The position numbers were made by a program, and so were the translations under genes. The notes beneath the pieces are model-generated. The model searched no databases, was not told where the DNA came from, and saw nothing but the letters and a program-made list of their open reading frames with translations. Shown here in pieces: positions 27,773 to 35,519 of a stretch of DNA of 64,000 nt (within the stretch, counting starts at the first letter, position 1; every line of letters begins with the position of its first letter). This DNA comes from Paenibacillus amylolyticus. GTDB taxonomy: Bacteria > Bacillota > Bacilli > Paenibacillales > Paenibacillaceae. The stretch lies in NCBI RefSeq assembly GCF_003719335.1, contig NZ_RIAS01000003.1, forward strand, positions 124,001-188,000, written 5' to 3'.

Positions 27773-28378
27773 CTATTCGATGAGTGCGGCCTTAATCAAT
27801 GCATTTACCCTTGAGTTATAGAGCAATCCGATATGAGATACCAGATTAACGGAAATATTGTTTGCCCCGTCCAGTCTGGATAAAAGAGGCGAAACAATGG
27901 TGTCGCTGGTTGAATAGATTGAGGTAACTCTAATGCCGCTTGGTGCGCTGTTCGTTGTCAACCGATTCGCCCCGCCCAGCGTAATCAATTTATCCACCTT
28001 ATCTCTGCCTCCGCGGTTCAATATGTAGTACAGGCTGTTAGCTCCGCCCATGCTATGTGCAACGATATGAACTTTAGAATGCCCCGTTTGGCGAAGCACA
28101 TCGTCCACAAATCGGCTGATCGCCGCAGAGTTCAACAGCTGATTCCCTGCTTTGCTCGGGAGATCCATGGCAAATAATTCATCACTTGACCATCCTTCAC
28201 CCCGTAGGTATCTCTCAATTAAAGCAAAATTGCTGTCCGACCCTGTCAATCCATGAACAAAGACAATAGGTGTCCGCGCAGTGGCAGCAGAAGCGGTCGT
28301 ACTCTGCCCAATTCCAGGTAAAGTAAAAGCAAAGATCGTACTCATCAAAATAATTAGCAGTGGTCTTAACCTTTTCAA
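27773..28378 (-). CDS. Secreted small lipase (B. subtilis LipA-like)
   Basis: 201 residues, the minimal alpha/beta hydrolase lipase (family I.4) secreted by Bacilli. Signal peptide (1-32) ending near 'ASAATA', oxyanion strand 'VFVHGLTGSDSNF', nucleophile elbow 'AHSMGG', acid near 'STSDTIVSP', and the catalytic His in 'LVSHIGLLYN'. The nucleophile elbow has Ala in place of the first Gly, as in B. subtilis LipA. These enzymes lack a lid and hydrolyse medium-chain triglycerides. The start is TTG with GGAGG at a normal distance. Confidence 0.92.
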   Translation of the reverse strand: MKRLRPLLIILMSTIFAFTLPGIGQSTTASAATARTPIVFVHGLTGSDSNFALIERYLRGEGWSSDELFAMDLPSKAGNQLLNSAAISRFVDDVLRQTGHSKVHIVAHSMGGANSLYYILNRGGRDKVDKLITLGGANRLTTNSAPSGIRVTSIYSTSDTIVSPLLSRLDGANNISVNLVSHIGLLYNSRVNALIKAALIE

Positions 28379-28559
28379 TCAGATCATCCTCCTGTGAAAT
28401 GAGATATCCACATTTTACAATTTATTAAATGTAAATAACATGGTATTTTAGTCTCATTTAACCAATCAAGTATGATGTTTACTGCTAATTATTTTGTCGA
28501 AATACAGGTGTACTTCTCTTTTGGCTTGCCTCTTCATACTGCCTCGGAGCACTAGACAA

Positions 28560-28868
28560 CTATCCCTCTACAATATCCGCATGCAGTTGCGACGCCGCTT
28601 CCATCATAACCGGAACGATGGCTTCGTTCGAAATAGCAACGTACAACTCCCCCATATACAATCGGAATGGGTATTGTTGTCCTTCATGTTCCCACATAAA
28701 AAAGTCACCTTCAATGGTCATCGTACTCTCCGCCCCGACGATATTAAGCACTGTGGAGTAGGTAAACTCCGGCTTGGTAGCAAAATATGCTTTGCATTCC
28801 TCCACAGAAATATGTTGTTCCGAATTGTTTTCCTGCATCGATCTCGTTATTTTAAAACGCTGGTTCAT
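28560..28868 (-). CDS. Small uncharacterised protein
   Basis: 102 residues without a recognised family. There is no signal or membrane segment. The middle holds 'FTYSTVLNIVGAESTMTIEGDFFMWEHEGQQYPFRLYMGELYVAISNEAIVPVM', which reads as alternating strands and a closing helix, so it is probably a small cytosolic alpha/beta protein. A GGAGG site 8 nt before the ATG supports it as real. It is flanked by the lipase gene and a divergent beta-rich protein gene; no operon partner is visible. Confidence 0.65.
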   Translation of the reverse strand: MNQRFKITRSMQENNSEQHISVEECKAYFATKPEFTYSTVLNIVGAESTMTIEGDFFMWEHEGQQYPFRLYMGELYVAISNEAIVPVMMEAASQLHADIVEG

Positions 28869-29081
28869 CTCGTTATGCCTCCAACTTCAAATTATTTATT
28901 TTTACTTTATATCATAGAAACGTATTTTCTCATTTCGTTCTTGATGTGTCAAAACATACGTTCAAAAGCGCTTTAATAGTCCATGTAACTTTCCTAATTT
29001 GGCTAGTCCTAAGCGCTCGTCCATGCGAATGTGACCTCATTGAATATAGTATTCTATCTGAATGCGAAGGAGGAATATCAT

Positions 29082-29507
29082 ATGACCCAACTACTTGATG
29101 CAAGGGTATCGTTGAATGCAGCTACATTTAATTCCATTGCCATTCCTATTCCCGTCATTAATACCCCTACATTATTTGCACAGATCGGGTTACTGACTGC
29201 AGGGGCAGGCCCTAATCCCAGAGTTTCTCTGAAAGGAACGATTACAGTTCAGCTTCCACTCGCTCTTTTCCAAGTCCGAATCACAATTGTACGTGGTACG
29301 GTTGCAACGGATCCTCTCATATATTCAGCGAATCACACGTTTGGTTTGAACGGATTGCTTGTGCCCGAGGTCATCATGTTTTCTGCAAATGACTATAACC
29401 CGCCTGTAACTCCACAAATAACGTATACTGCTTTTATCAGCACCAATCTACTTGGCACAGTCCGGGTAGGTCCCGAAAGCTTCGACGGATTTATCGTTTC
29501 TGATTAA
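29082..29507 (+). CDS. Small beta-rich protein, possible spore or surface component
   Basis: 141 residues from ATG 29082, preceded by AAGGAGG; the frame extends upstream but without a start signal. The sequence is almost free of charged residues and cysteines and rich in Ile, Val, Thr, Pro and Asn ('SIAIPIPVINTPTLFAQIGLL', 'GTITVQLPLALFQVRITIVRG'), as in jelly-roll proteins of the exosporium or capsid type. It has no signal peptide. The place next to a BNR-repeat protein that also lacks a signal peptide suggests assembly on the spore surface by the mother cell; this is inference. Confidence 0.65.
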   Translation: MTQLLDARVSLNAATFNSIAIPIPVINTPTLFAQIGLLTAGAGPNPRVSLKGTITVQLPLALFQVRITIVRGTVATDPLIYSANHTFGLNGLLVPEVIMFSANDYNPPVTPQITYTAFISTNLLGTVRVGPESFDGFIVSD

Positions 29508-29605
29508 TGTTTTCGATTACGGTCTCGTATGTAATGCCTAACGCCCCATCCCTGTAATCTGCATATGCATTGTAGAAAACAGGTATGGGACGATTATACA
29601 TAAGA

Positions 29606-30838
29606 TTAATTTCCGAAATAAACATCCAGCTTGCCAGTCGGGGGTGTAGTTGCCATCCACACGGCAGCCAGATTATCCGGAGCATATGTAGCTGCTGTAA
29701 TATAGTCGCCGATTAGAACGGTTGGCACTGGAGAGACACCATTCGGATTAAATGAGGTCGTTGTTAGGCGGCGATTACTGAAGCTTGCTCCGCCATCAAA
29801 GGACTCTGCAACGAATACGTCCAGTAGAAACCCGTCAATTCGATTGCTGTAATAGATTACCCGAATCGTTCCCGCGAATGGAGAAACGGTGATGGCCGGA
29901 AAAAAGTTCTGCGTACCTGGCGGTGCGCTAGTAATGCTTATCGGATCTGACCAAAGCAGCCCATCTGGAGATTCACATAGCAAAACATCGGTATACCCCG
30001 CGCGAGCGTCATTCCATACAGCATACACGGTGCCGCTGTTCGGTCCAATGGATATGTCAGCTGCCAAACTGAGATTGGTTTGCACTCGAAAATTATAGTT
30101 GGGCACAGGCAGAGGCGATGGCGATGGCACAACGGAAGAAATAAACGTTGACTGCCGTTCTATAGGCGGTTGATAATTGATTCCGCCATCATACGATATG
30201 CGTAGCAATGCCGAAGGGCTGGCTGGGCCTGTAATGATATAACCTGCATAGACTTCGCCGGAGAAACCAACGGCCAAAGCTGCCCGGTCATGAATTCCAC
30301 GAGGACTCGATTGTCGATCTGGCGGTTCCCACGAGAGTCCTTGATCAACAGATCTTTGAGTAAAAATAGCAGAAGAAGTTGTTGCAAGCGGTGTATAACC
30401 TACATACGCATGGCCTCGATATGGACTGCCAGGAGAGCGATCTACAGCAATGAAAGGTTCATCATTATGCACGATGGTTCCAAATCCCAGTTGCACAATG
30501 ACTGGAGGCTGAAACGTAGCCCCATCATCAAAGGAAGTATAACTTACAATCGTTCCGTCATTGATTCCGTTAAATAAATGTACTGTGACGATAAACGTGC
30601 TCGGAAACGTATAGTCGATGGTCGGTGCTTCCGCCCCTGAATAGCCTGCGGGTTGTGTAAGTACGGTTGTGGACCAGGTCGTTCCACCATCGATGGAGCG
30701 ATAAAACCCCGTAAGCGTCGGCCCCGTGCTTGTATCGACAGCAACGACACACATAATATTGGGATTCAATGTGTTAACCGCAATGGAAGGTTCGAACTGG
30801 TTCCCTCCTAAAGCCCCGGTAATATTCACAACGGCCAT
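29606..30838 (-). CDS. BNR/Asp-box repeat beta-propeller (sialidase-like fold)
   Basis: 410 residues from ATG 30838 with GAGGTGAT. At least five Asp-box motifs (S-x-D-x-G-x-x-W/F/Y) are regularly spaced: 'SIDGGTTW', 'SFDDGATF', 'SVDQGLSW', 'SYDGGINY' and 'SFDGGASF', the hallmark of six-bladed sialidase-type propellers. The arginine triad and Glu/Tyr pair of true sialidases could not be identified, so enzyme activity is uncertain. There is no signal peptide, which is odd for this fold and fits a spore-coat or exosporium protein or a non-classical export route. It lies 17 bp behind the next gene and is probably co-transcribed with it. Confidence 0.8.
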   Translation of the reverse strand: MAVVNITGALGGNQFEPSIAVNTLNPNIMCVVAVDTSTGPTLTGFYRSIDGGTTWSTTVLTQPAGYSGAEAPTIDYTFPSTFIVTVHLFNGINDGTIVSYTSFDDGATFQPPVIVQLGFGTIVHNDEPFIAVDRSPGSPYRGHAYVGYTPLATTSSAIFTQRSVDQGLSWEPPDRQSSPRGIHDRAALAVGFSGEVYAGYIITGPASPSALLRISYDGGINYQPPIERQSTFISSVVPSPSPLPVPNYNFRVQTNLSLAADISIGPNSGTVYAVWNDARAGYTDVLLCESPDGLLWSDPISITSAPPGTQNFFPAITVSPFAGTIRVIYYSNRIDGFLLDVFVAESFDGGASFSNRRLTTTSFNPNGVSPVPTVLIGDYITAATYAPDNLAAVWMATTPPTGKLDVYFGN

Positions 30839-30855
30839 TCTTATCACCTCTTTTT

Positions 30856-31248
30856 CTAAGGGATATTAGTAAATCGGTCAATTAACGTCATTTCAGATTG
30901 AAGGACGCGCTGTATAATCTGACCCGTAGAATCAACGCCATAGACATGAATAATGGTACTCGTTGCACTGAAAAAATCACTTTGCACTTCAAAAAAAGCA
31001 GCATTAATCAACGGATAAATGAAGGTCCTTGTGGCTTGCGGCAAAATTTCAACTAAATCATGACCAATAGGAACACGTGCTTGTTGTGCCGTGTCCCATC
31101 TGAAAACTTCCAGTTCAACATTAACAGGAGCATTAAGTGAGTCGTTAATGCAAGTAACGATAATCTGCGTAGACTGTGTCGGGCCTGAAGCCGGATTGTA
31201 GATGAACCCTGTAGAGTTCGGCAAAGAGTCACACTCCTTTAACACCAT
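30856..31248 (-). CDS. Beta-rich companion of the BNR protein
   Basis: About 130 residues without a recognised family: 'LPNSTGFIYNPASGPTQSTQIIVTCINDSLNAPVNVELEVFRWDT' followed by further strands, suggesting one Ig-like or CNA-like beta-sandwich. No signal peptide is present. The start is uncertain: ATG 31248, GTG 31269, or a TTG at residue 9 of the ATG form that has AAAGGAG at a good distance. It is directly upstream of the BNR-repeat gene on the same strand, so the two probably act together on the cell or spore surface. Confidence 0.65.
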   Translation of the reverse strand: MVLKECDSLPNSTGFIYNPASGPTQSTQIIVTCINDSLNAPVNVELEVFRWDTAQQARVPIGHDLVEILPQATRTFIYPLINAAFFEVQSDFFSATSTIIHVYGVDSTGQIIQRVLQSEMTLIDRFTNIP

Positions 31249-31403
31249 ATACTCCACTATACTTTCCACTAAGCTTGTGTTATGCAGACTCTATGTTTTC
31301 TCGTATTGGAACAATATGAAAATTTTGTTATGATAGATTTGCCGAATTTCATTAGTTTGGTAGACTTATTCAAAAACCACAACGCCTGGAGGTACACCTT
31401 TTT

Positions 31404-32684
31404 ATGTTCATGCAACGTACTGGAAAAATCGCTGTGGCAGCCGTCATGGTAATATCCATGATAGGCAGTATACCTGCAACTCAATCCCATAAACTCCAAG
31501 CAGCCCCTGCGATTTCTGTTCAATTGGATCATGCGCCCTTAACGTTCGATGCAGCACCTCGAATTGATAAAGGGGTAACCTATGTGCCTTTCCGTACAGT
31601 CGGAGAAGCTCTCGGCATCGATATTAACTGGAACAACAAAACACAGACCGTAACTGCGGTGAATACATCCAAAGGGAAAACGACGAAAGTCGTACTTCAG
31701 GTGGGCAGGAAGACCGCCACTGTAAATGGCACTAAAGTGAACCTTGCTGCTCCACCTTTGCAACACGAAGGCCGTGTCCTCATTCCTCTAAGTTCCTTCA
31801 GCAGCCAGTTCGGCGTCCGCACAGGCTGGGATCAGACGACACGAACAGTTTCTATGACTTCACCGCAACGTGAAATGCATCTCCGAGCCTTCTATGCCGT
31901 AAAAGCCTACCACGAGATAGATCTGTTACCTTCTATGAACTCGGTTGCTTTTGGCTGGAGCCGCATTGACCGGGATGGTACGTTTACGCTGGAAGGGAAA
32001 GAATATCAGGTTCCTGCTGCCGCTGGTGAAGTAACCCCTAAATCCATTGTGGCTGACGCGGCCAGTCAACAAATCCAGCCCAGTTTGATGGTGTATGCCC
32101 TGGATGGAAATGGCGAGCTAACTAAAGTTCTGAGTGACAGCAGTTTAAGGCAAAAGTCTATCGAAGGCATTCAAGCAGCCATTCAGGAGTATGGTTTTGG
32201 TGGAGTTGTGCTTGATTTTGAAGGACTCGGCTTCAAGCTGGACGCTGTAGAGCAACAACAATTGCTGAATCAGTACGTGAAACAACTGAGGGAATCGCTG
32301 CCTCAAGAGATTGCCCTCTCTCTGGCTATTCCTCCGCTCAATAGCGCATACAAAGGGTATGATTACAAAACACTGGCTACGCTGGCAGATGACCTTATCA
32401 TTATGGCTTACCAATATAATCCTGCAGGAACCAAAGCCCAAGTTGCAGAGCCGAACAGCCTGGTTAATCAGGCTATTGTACTTGCACTCAAGGCAGGAGT
32501 GCCCAAAGAAAAGCTTTTGCTTGGCATCAGTATCAATAGTGAGACACCTGCATCTGTCGGGGACAAACTTGGACTTGCCAAGCGATACGATCTGAAGGGT
32601 GCAGCCTTCTGGCGACTCGGCTTATTCCGCACGTACAGCGCAGATATGCAATCTGCTGTGCAAGCATCAGTAATCAAGGAATAA
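31404..32684 (+). CDS. Secreted stalk-domain protein with GH18-type glycosidase domain
   Basis: 426 residues. A signal peptide (1-33) leads to a copper-amine-oxidase N-terminal-like stalk domain (about 40-155): 'VTYVPFRTVGEALGIDINWNNKTQTVTAV' and 'RVLIPLSSFSSQFGVRTGWDQTTRTVSM', the usual surface module of Paenibacillus. From residue 165 on is a GH18-like domain with 'GFGGVVLDFEGLG', which keeps the D-x-E end of the chitinase motif, as in spore cortex hydrolases of the SleL/YaaH type. It probably cleaves peptidoglycan or chitin-like glycans outside the cell. It is monocistronic with a strong terminator. Confidence 0.88.
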   Translation: MFMQRTGKIAVAAVMVISMIGSIPATQSHKLQAAPAISVQLDHAPLTFDAAPRIDKGVTYVPFRTVGEALGIDINWNNKTQTVTAVNTSKGKTTKVVLQVGRKTATVNGTKVNLAAPPLQHEGRVLIPLSSFSSQFGVRTGWDQTTRTVSMTSPQREMHLRAFYAVKAYHEIDLLPSMNSVAFGWSRIDRDGTFTLEGKEYQVPAAAGEVTPKSIVADAASQQIQPSLMVYALDGNGELTKVLSDSSLRQKSIEGIQAAIQEYGFGGVVLDFEGLGFKLDAVEQQQLLNQYVKQLRESLPQEIALSLAIPPLNSAYKGYDYKTLATLADDLIIMAYQYNPAGTKAQVAEPNSLVNQAIVLALKAGVPKEKLLLGISINSETPASVGDKLGLAKRYDLKGAAFWRLGLFRTYSADMQSAVQASVIKE

Positions 32685-32741
32685 TAAAGCCATCTTCTTA
32701 TAGCTATATTGAACTTAAGGATCTGCTTCAAAAGAAGCAAG

Positions 32742-32786
32742 AAAAAGCACGTTCCTTGTGCAGTCAGTCAAGGAGCGTGCTTTTTT
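32742..32786. terminator. Bidirectional terminator between GH18 gene and ger operon
   Basis: Arms AAAAAGCACG-TCCTTG and CAAGGA-CGTGCTTTTT with a 10-nt loop; A- and T-tracts on both sides suit both convergent transcripts. Confidence 0.9.
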
Positions 32787-32874
32787 GTGTACTCATTTTT
32801 ACTGATGCTCTTATATGTGCTTCTCTAACTTATGTTTGTTCTAATCTTATGGATTCAATCCGTAAATCCTCTTT

Positions 32875-33093
32875 TCATTTCATGACCTTATCTATACTGC
32901 CAAACAGCAGCTTAATGATCAAACCCGGTCCCGGCAACCGGGGATCAAATAACAGGATCGTGCCAATAACCGCACTGACAGCGCTGATTCCTGCTGTGAT
33001 CATCCGGACTTTTTTTTCTTCGCTACGTTTCCATTCCACATAGATGATCGTTCCGGCTAACAACAGAATACCTAGCATTGAAGCAATCTTCAT
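32875..33093 (-). CDS. Small two-helix membrane protein, germinant receptor D-type subunit
   Basis: 72 residues with two transmembrane segments (about 3-18 and 32-50) and a short basic loop 'EWKRSEEKK' between them. It follows gerC by 70 bp on the same strand with its own AAGGTGAT site. Small two-helix 'D' proteins of 70-80 residues are known in some Bacillus ger operons, where they modulate receptor function. Size, topology and position match that type; sequence alone does not prove it. Confidence 0.65.
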   Translation of the reverse strand: MKIASMLGILLLAGTIIYVEWKRSEEKKVRMITAGISAVSAVIGTILLFDPRLPGPGLIIKLLFGSIDKVMK

Positions 33094-33163
33094 GACTTAT
33101 CACCTTCTGTCTATCATATCTTGTATCCCTATGAGCAATGCTGTTACTGCCACGGTTAAACGC

Positions 33164-34387
33164 TCATCTCCCCTGCTCATCCGGGATTCCCTGAGGCCCG
33201 GCAGATTTACCTGTACGTACAACCTGCGCATGTATCTGGAGATCTACATCCAGCTCGGAGTAGATCTGCTCCCATCTCTTCTCCTGCTCCTTCCACTGTT
33301 TCGGATAATATCTGCGAAACTCCACCGCGAACTTAAACAGATCCGTTCGCATCTCTCGCTGGGATAACCGGAGTGCCGATTCTGCCATTTCTTTCAGTTG
33401 AGATGCCCAGGTTTCCTCCAGCTTTTTCAGTACAGCAGGATCTGTAAGATTCCCATCTGTTGTATTTAGCAAGACTTCTCCCCGTGTCTGCACATCCACC
33501 TGCATACTCCACTGAGAACCTGAAATATTCGGCTTCAAAATCGTCTTCACTTCTAGCGGCTGGATCGAAAAAGAACCTCTCTCCGGCTCTACATTTACAG
33601 GCATGATAATGTTGTTTAATTCATTAGCGAGCATTAAAATGCCGACGGTTAACGGCTCCTGTACACTCCGATTAAACGTATCGCCCTTATATAGACTTAG
33701 TCCTTTGATATATGGTGTCGTTGTTAATTTATCCTGCCCCTCGTCAGGTGGAAGAGTCAACATACGGGACAAAATGACAGATTGGTTAGGGCCTTCGATC
33801 GATTGAGCGAGTTCCAAAACGGTTATCCGTGTACCCAGTTTCATATTGGCCATCTCACGCAAGGATTCGGCAGAGCTTCGTTCCAATGGGTCCAGCAAGG
33901 CAAGAATGTTTTTGGCAGGGTCAGGTGTCGAAAACACGTAAGCATGTTCCCTGATCTGGGGGTATCGAAGGAAAAAATCAATGAATTCGCGTATGCCTTT
34001 TTTTCCTGCGTCTTCGCTAATCACAATTACTTCGCAGTGTCCCCAGAACATATTTCTCGGCACTTTCCGTTGCAAGCGATTCAGAGCCTCTGCAATGGTA
34101 TGGCCTTCAGCCGATCGAGTTAGTGTTACCCCGCTTGGGCTGCCTCCACTGCCCGTACTGTCTCCTCCCCCGGCTTTGCGGGGAATAAATATCTGTGATG
34201 TCAGTTCGATCTGATCATTTTTGTAATCCACTCCGGTTGCCAGCACAATGGCGAGATCATTAATCTCAATCCGATCCCAGCATCCCGTGAGTAATGTGCA
34301 GCATACACAAACAAGAAGCCACGCCTTGCATACTGGGATCATTCTTTTTTTGATGGGTTTAGGCATCCGTACGTTTTTTTCGCACAT
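33164..34387 (-). CDS. gerC: Germinant receptor C subunit (lipoprotein)
   Basis: 407 residues, spore-germination receptor subunit GerAC/GerKC family. It is exported and lipid-anchored: signal with lipobox 'LLTGC' followed by the family start 'WDRIEINDLAIVLATGVDY'. Later family blocks are 'NMFWGHCEVIVISEDAGKKGIREFIDFFLRYPQIREHAYVF' and a C-terminal 'WKEQEKRWEQIYSELDVDLQIHAQVVRTGKSAGP'. It sits on the outer face of the spore inner membrane with the A and B subunits. The start overlaps the end of gerB by 29 bp, with GGGGTGG before the ATG. Confidence 0.93.
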   Translation of the reverse strand: MCEKNVRMPKPIKKRMIPVCKAWLLVCVCCTLLTGCWDRIEINDLAIVLATGVDYKNDQIELTSQIFIPRKAGGGDSTGSGGSPSGVTLTRSAEGHTIAEALNRLQRKVPRNMFWGHCEVIVISEDAGKKGIREFIDFFLRYPQIREHAYVFSTPDPAKNILALLDPLERSSAESLREMANMKLGTRITVLELAQSIEGPNQSVILSRMLTLPPDEGQDKLTTTPYIKGLSLYKGDTFNRSVQEPLTVGILMLANELNNIIMPVNVEPERGSFSIQPLEVKTILKPNISGSQWSMQVDVQTRGEVLLNTTDGNLTDPAVLKKLEETWASQLKEMAESALRLSQREMRTDLFKFAVEFRRYYPKQWKEQEKRWEQIYSELDVDLQIHAQVVRTGKSAGPQGIPDEQGR

Positions 34388-35474
34388 AAGCCCACCCCTT
34401 TTTCACCCAAGCTATCCCGTAAGTCAACCCCGGAAGAACCAGCAAAACGGCGATCGTATACAAATTGGCTGAAGGACTCACCAAACTGGATAACCCGGAA
34501 CTGCTGGAAGCTACCCAAAACGAAAAAATCATACAGAGAAGGGAGAGCGGGCTCACTAGCGGTTTGTAATCCTTCAGACCAAACCATTCCGCTGTCGACG
34601 TAACAGATATATACAGGAACACGGAAACCTTCACAAACATGCCAAAGATCCACACGGCAATAATAAGGGATTCAATGTGTTGTAAAAAGTCTGCAATCGT
34701 AATGTACCGGGCAGCAATCATCACCGGGAAAACAAACGTGTCTGTCAAATCTCCAGTTAAAAAGAGACATACCACATTAATAACAGTCATTACTATTGTT
34801 GTTGTAAATAAAGATCCGAGCATCACATGAGCGGTTCTTTTTTGGCGATTTACATACGGCAGGAGAAAGGCAATCACGATATATTCACTAAACCAGGCGG
34901 CAGGAGCGAGCGCTCCTTTGACGGCAGGCATTGGCCCATTTTCCATAAAAGGAAACAATTCAGACGGATGCAATTCCCCAATGAGCAGTACAAAAACAAG
35001 ACCCAGCATAGCCATGACCAGTGTCACAAAAACCTGTGCTGTCCTGCCAACCACTTCAATACCAAGTCTGACATTAATCGCACAAACGAGCATCATGGTG
35101 CCCATGATTACAAACATCGGTGTGCGTGGAAGTGCATTATTAGCAATAAACTCGCCATATTCCCTTATAATCAGCCCGGTTAGATGAGGCATGAACAAAA
35201 TATAAATAAGTCCCACAAGCTTGCCTGGAATGAGACCGGCTACGAGTACACTCGATTGAATGAGGGATTTTCCGGGATACATCCGCGCAAGGCCAAGTGA
35301 AACACCAATCGCTGCAAGTCCTATAACCGACCCAATAATGGGAGATAACCACATATCATGTCCGGCATAATGCATTGTGATTCCAGGTACAGACAAGATC
35401 GCAGTGGCTATAACAGCTGGGAAGATCATGAAAGCCAGCTGTGTCTCAGATATTCTTCCTTGGTCAGTTAACAT
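34359..35474 (-). CDS. gerB: Germinant receptor B subunit (permease-like)
   Basis: 371 residues with ten hydrophobic segments, the spore permease (GerAB/GerKB) family of the APC superfamily. It starts with 'ISETQLAFMIFPAVIATAILSVPG', the usual TM1 with its broken helix, and has 'LPRTPMFVIMGTMMLVCA' and 'PFMENGPMPAVKGALAP' further on. The B subunit is thought to bind the amino acid or other small germinant within the membrane. It lies 45 bp behind gerA and overlaps gerC, so the three are one operon expressed in the forespore. Confidence 0.93.
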   Translation of the reverse strand: MLTDQGRISETQLAFMIFPAVIATAILSVPGITMHYAGHDMWLSPIIGSVIGLAAIGVSLGLARMYPGKSLIQSSVLVAGLIPGKLVGLIYILFMPHLTGLIIREYGEFIANNALPRTPMFVIMGTMMLVCAINVRLGIEVVGRTAQVFVTLVMAMLGLVFVLLIGELHPSELFPFMENGPMPAVKGALAPAAWFSEYIVIAFLLPYVNRQKRTAHVMLGSLFTTTIVMTVINVVCLFLTGDLTDTFVFPVMIAARYITIADFLQHIESLIIAVWIFGMFVKVSVFLYISVTSTAEWFGLKDYKPLVSPLSLLCMIFSFWVASSSSGLSSLVSPSANLYTIAVLLVLPGLTYGIAWVKKGWAYVRKKRTDA

Positions 35475-35519
35475 GACTCTTCCCGCCCCTCTTCTAAATC
35501 ATTAAGCGCAATTTAATTC

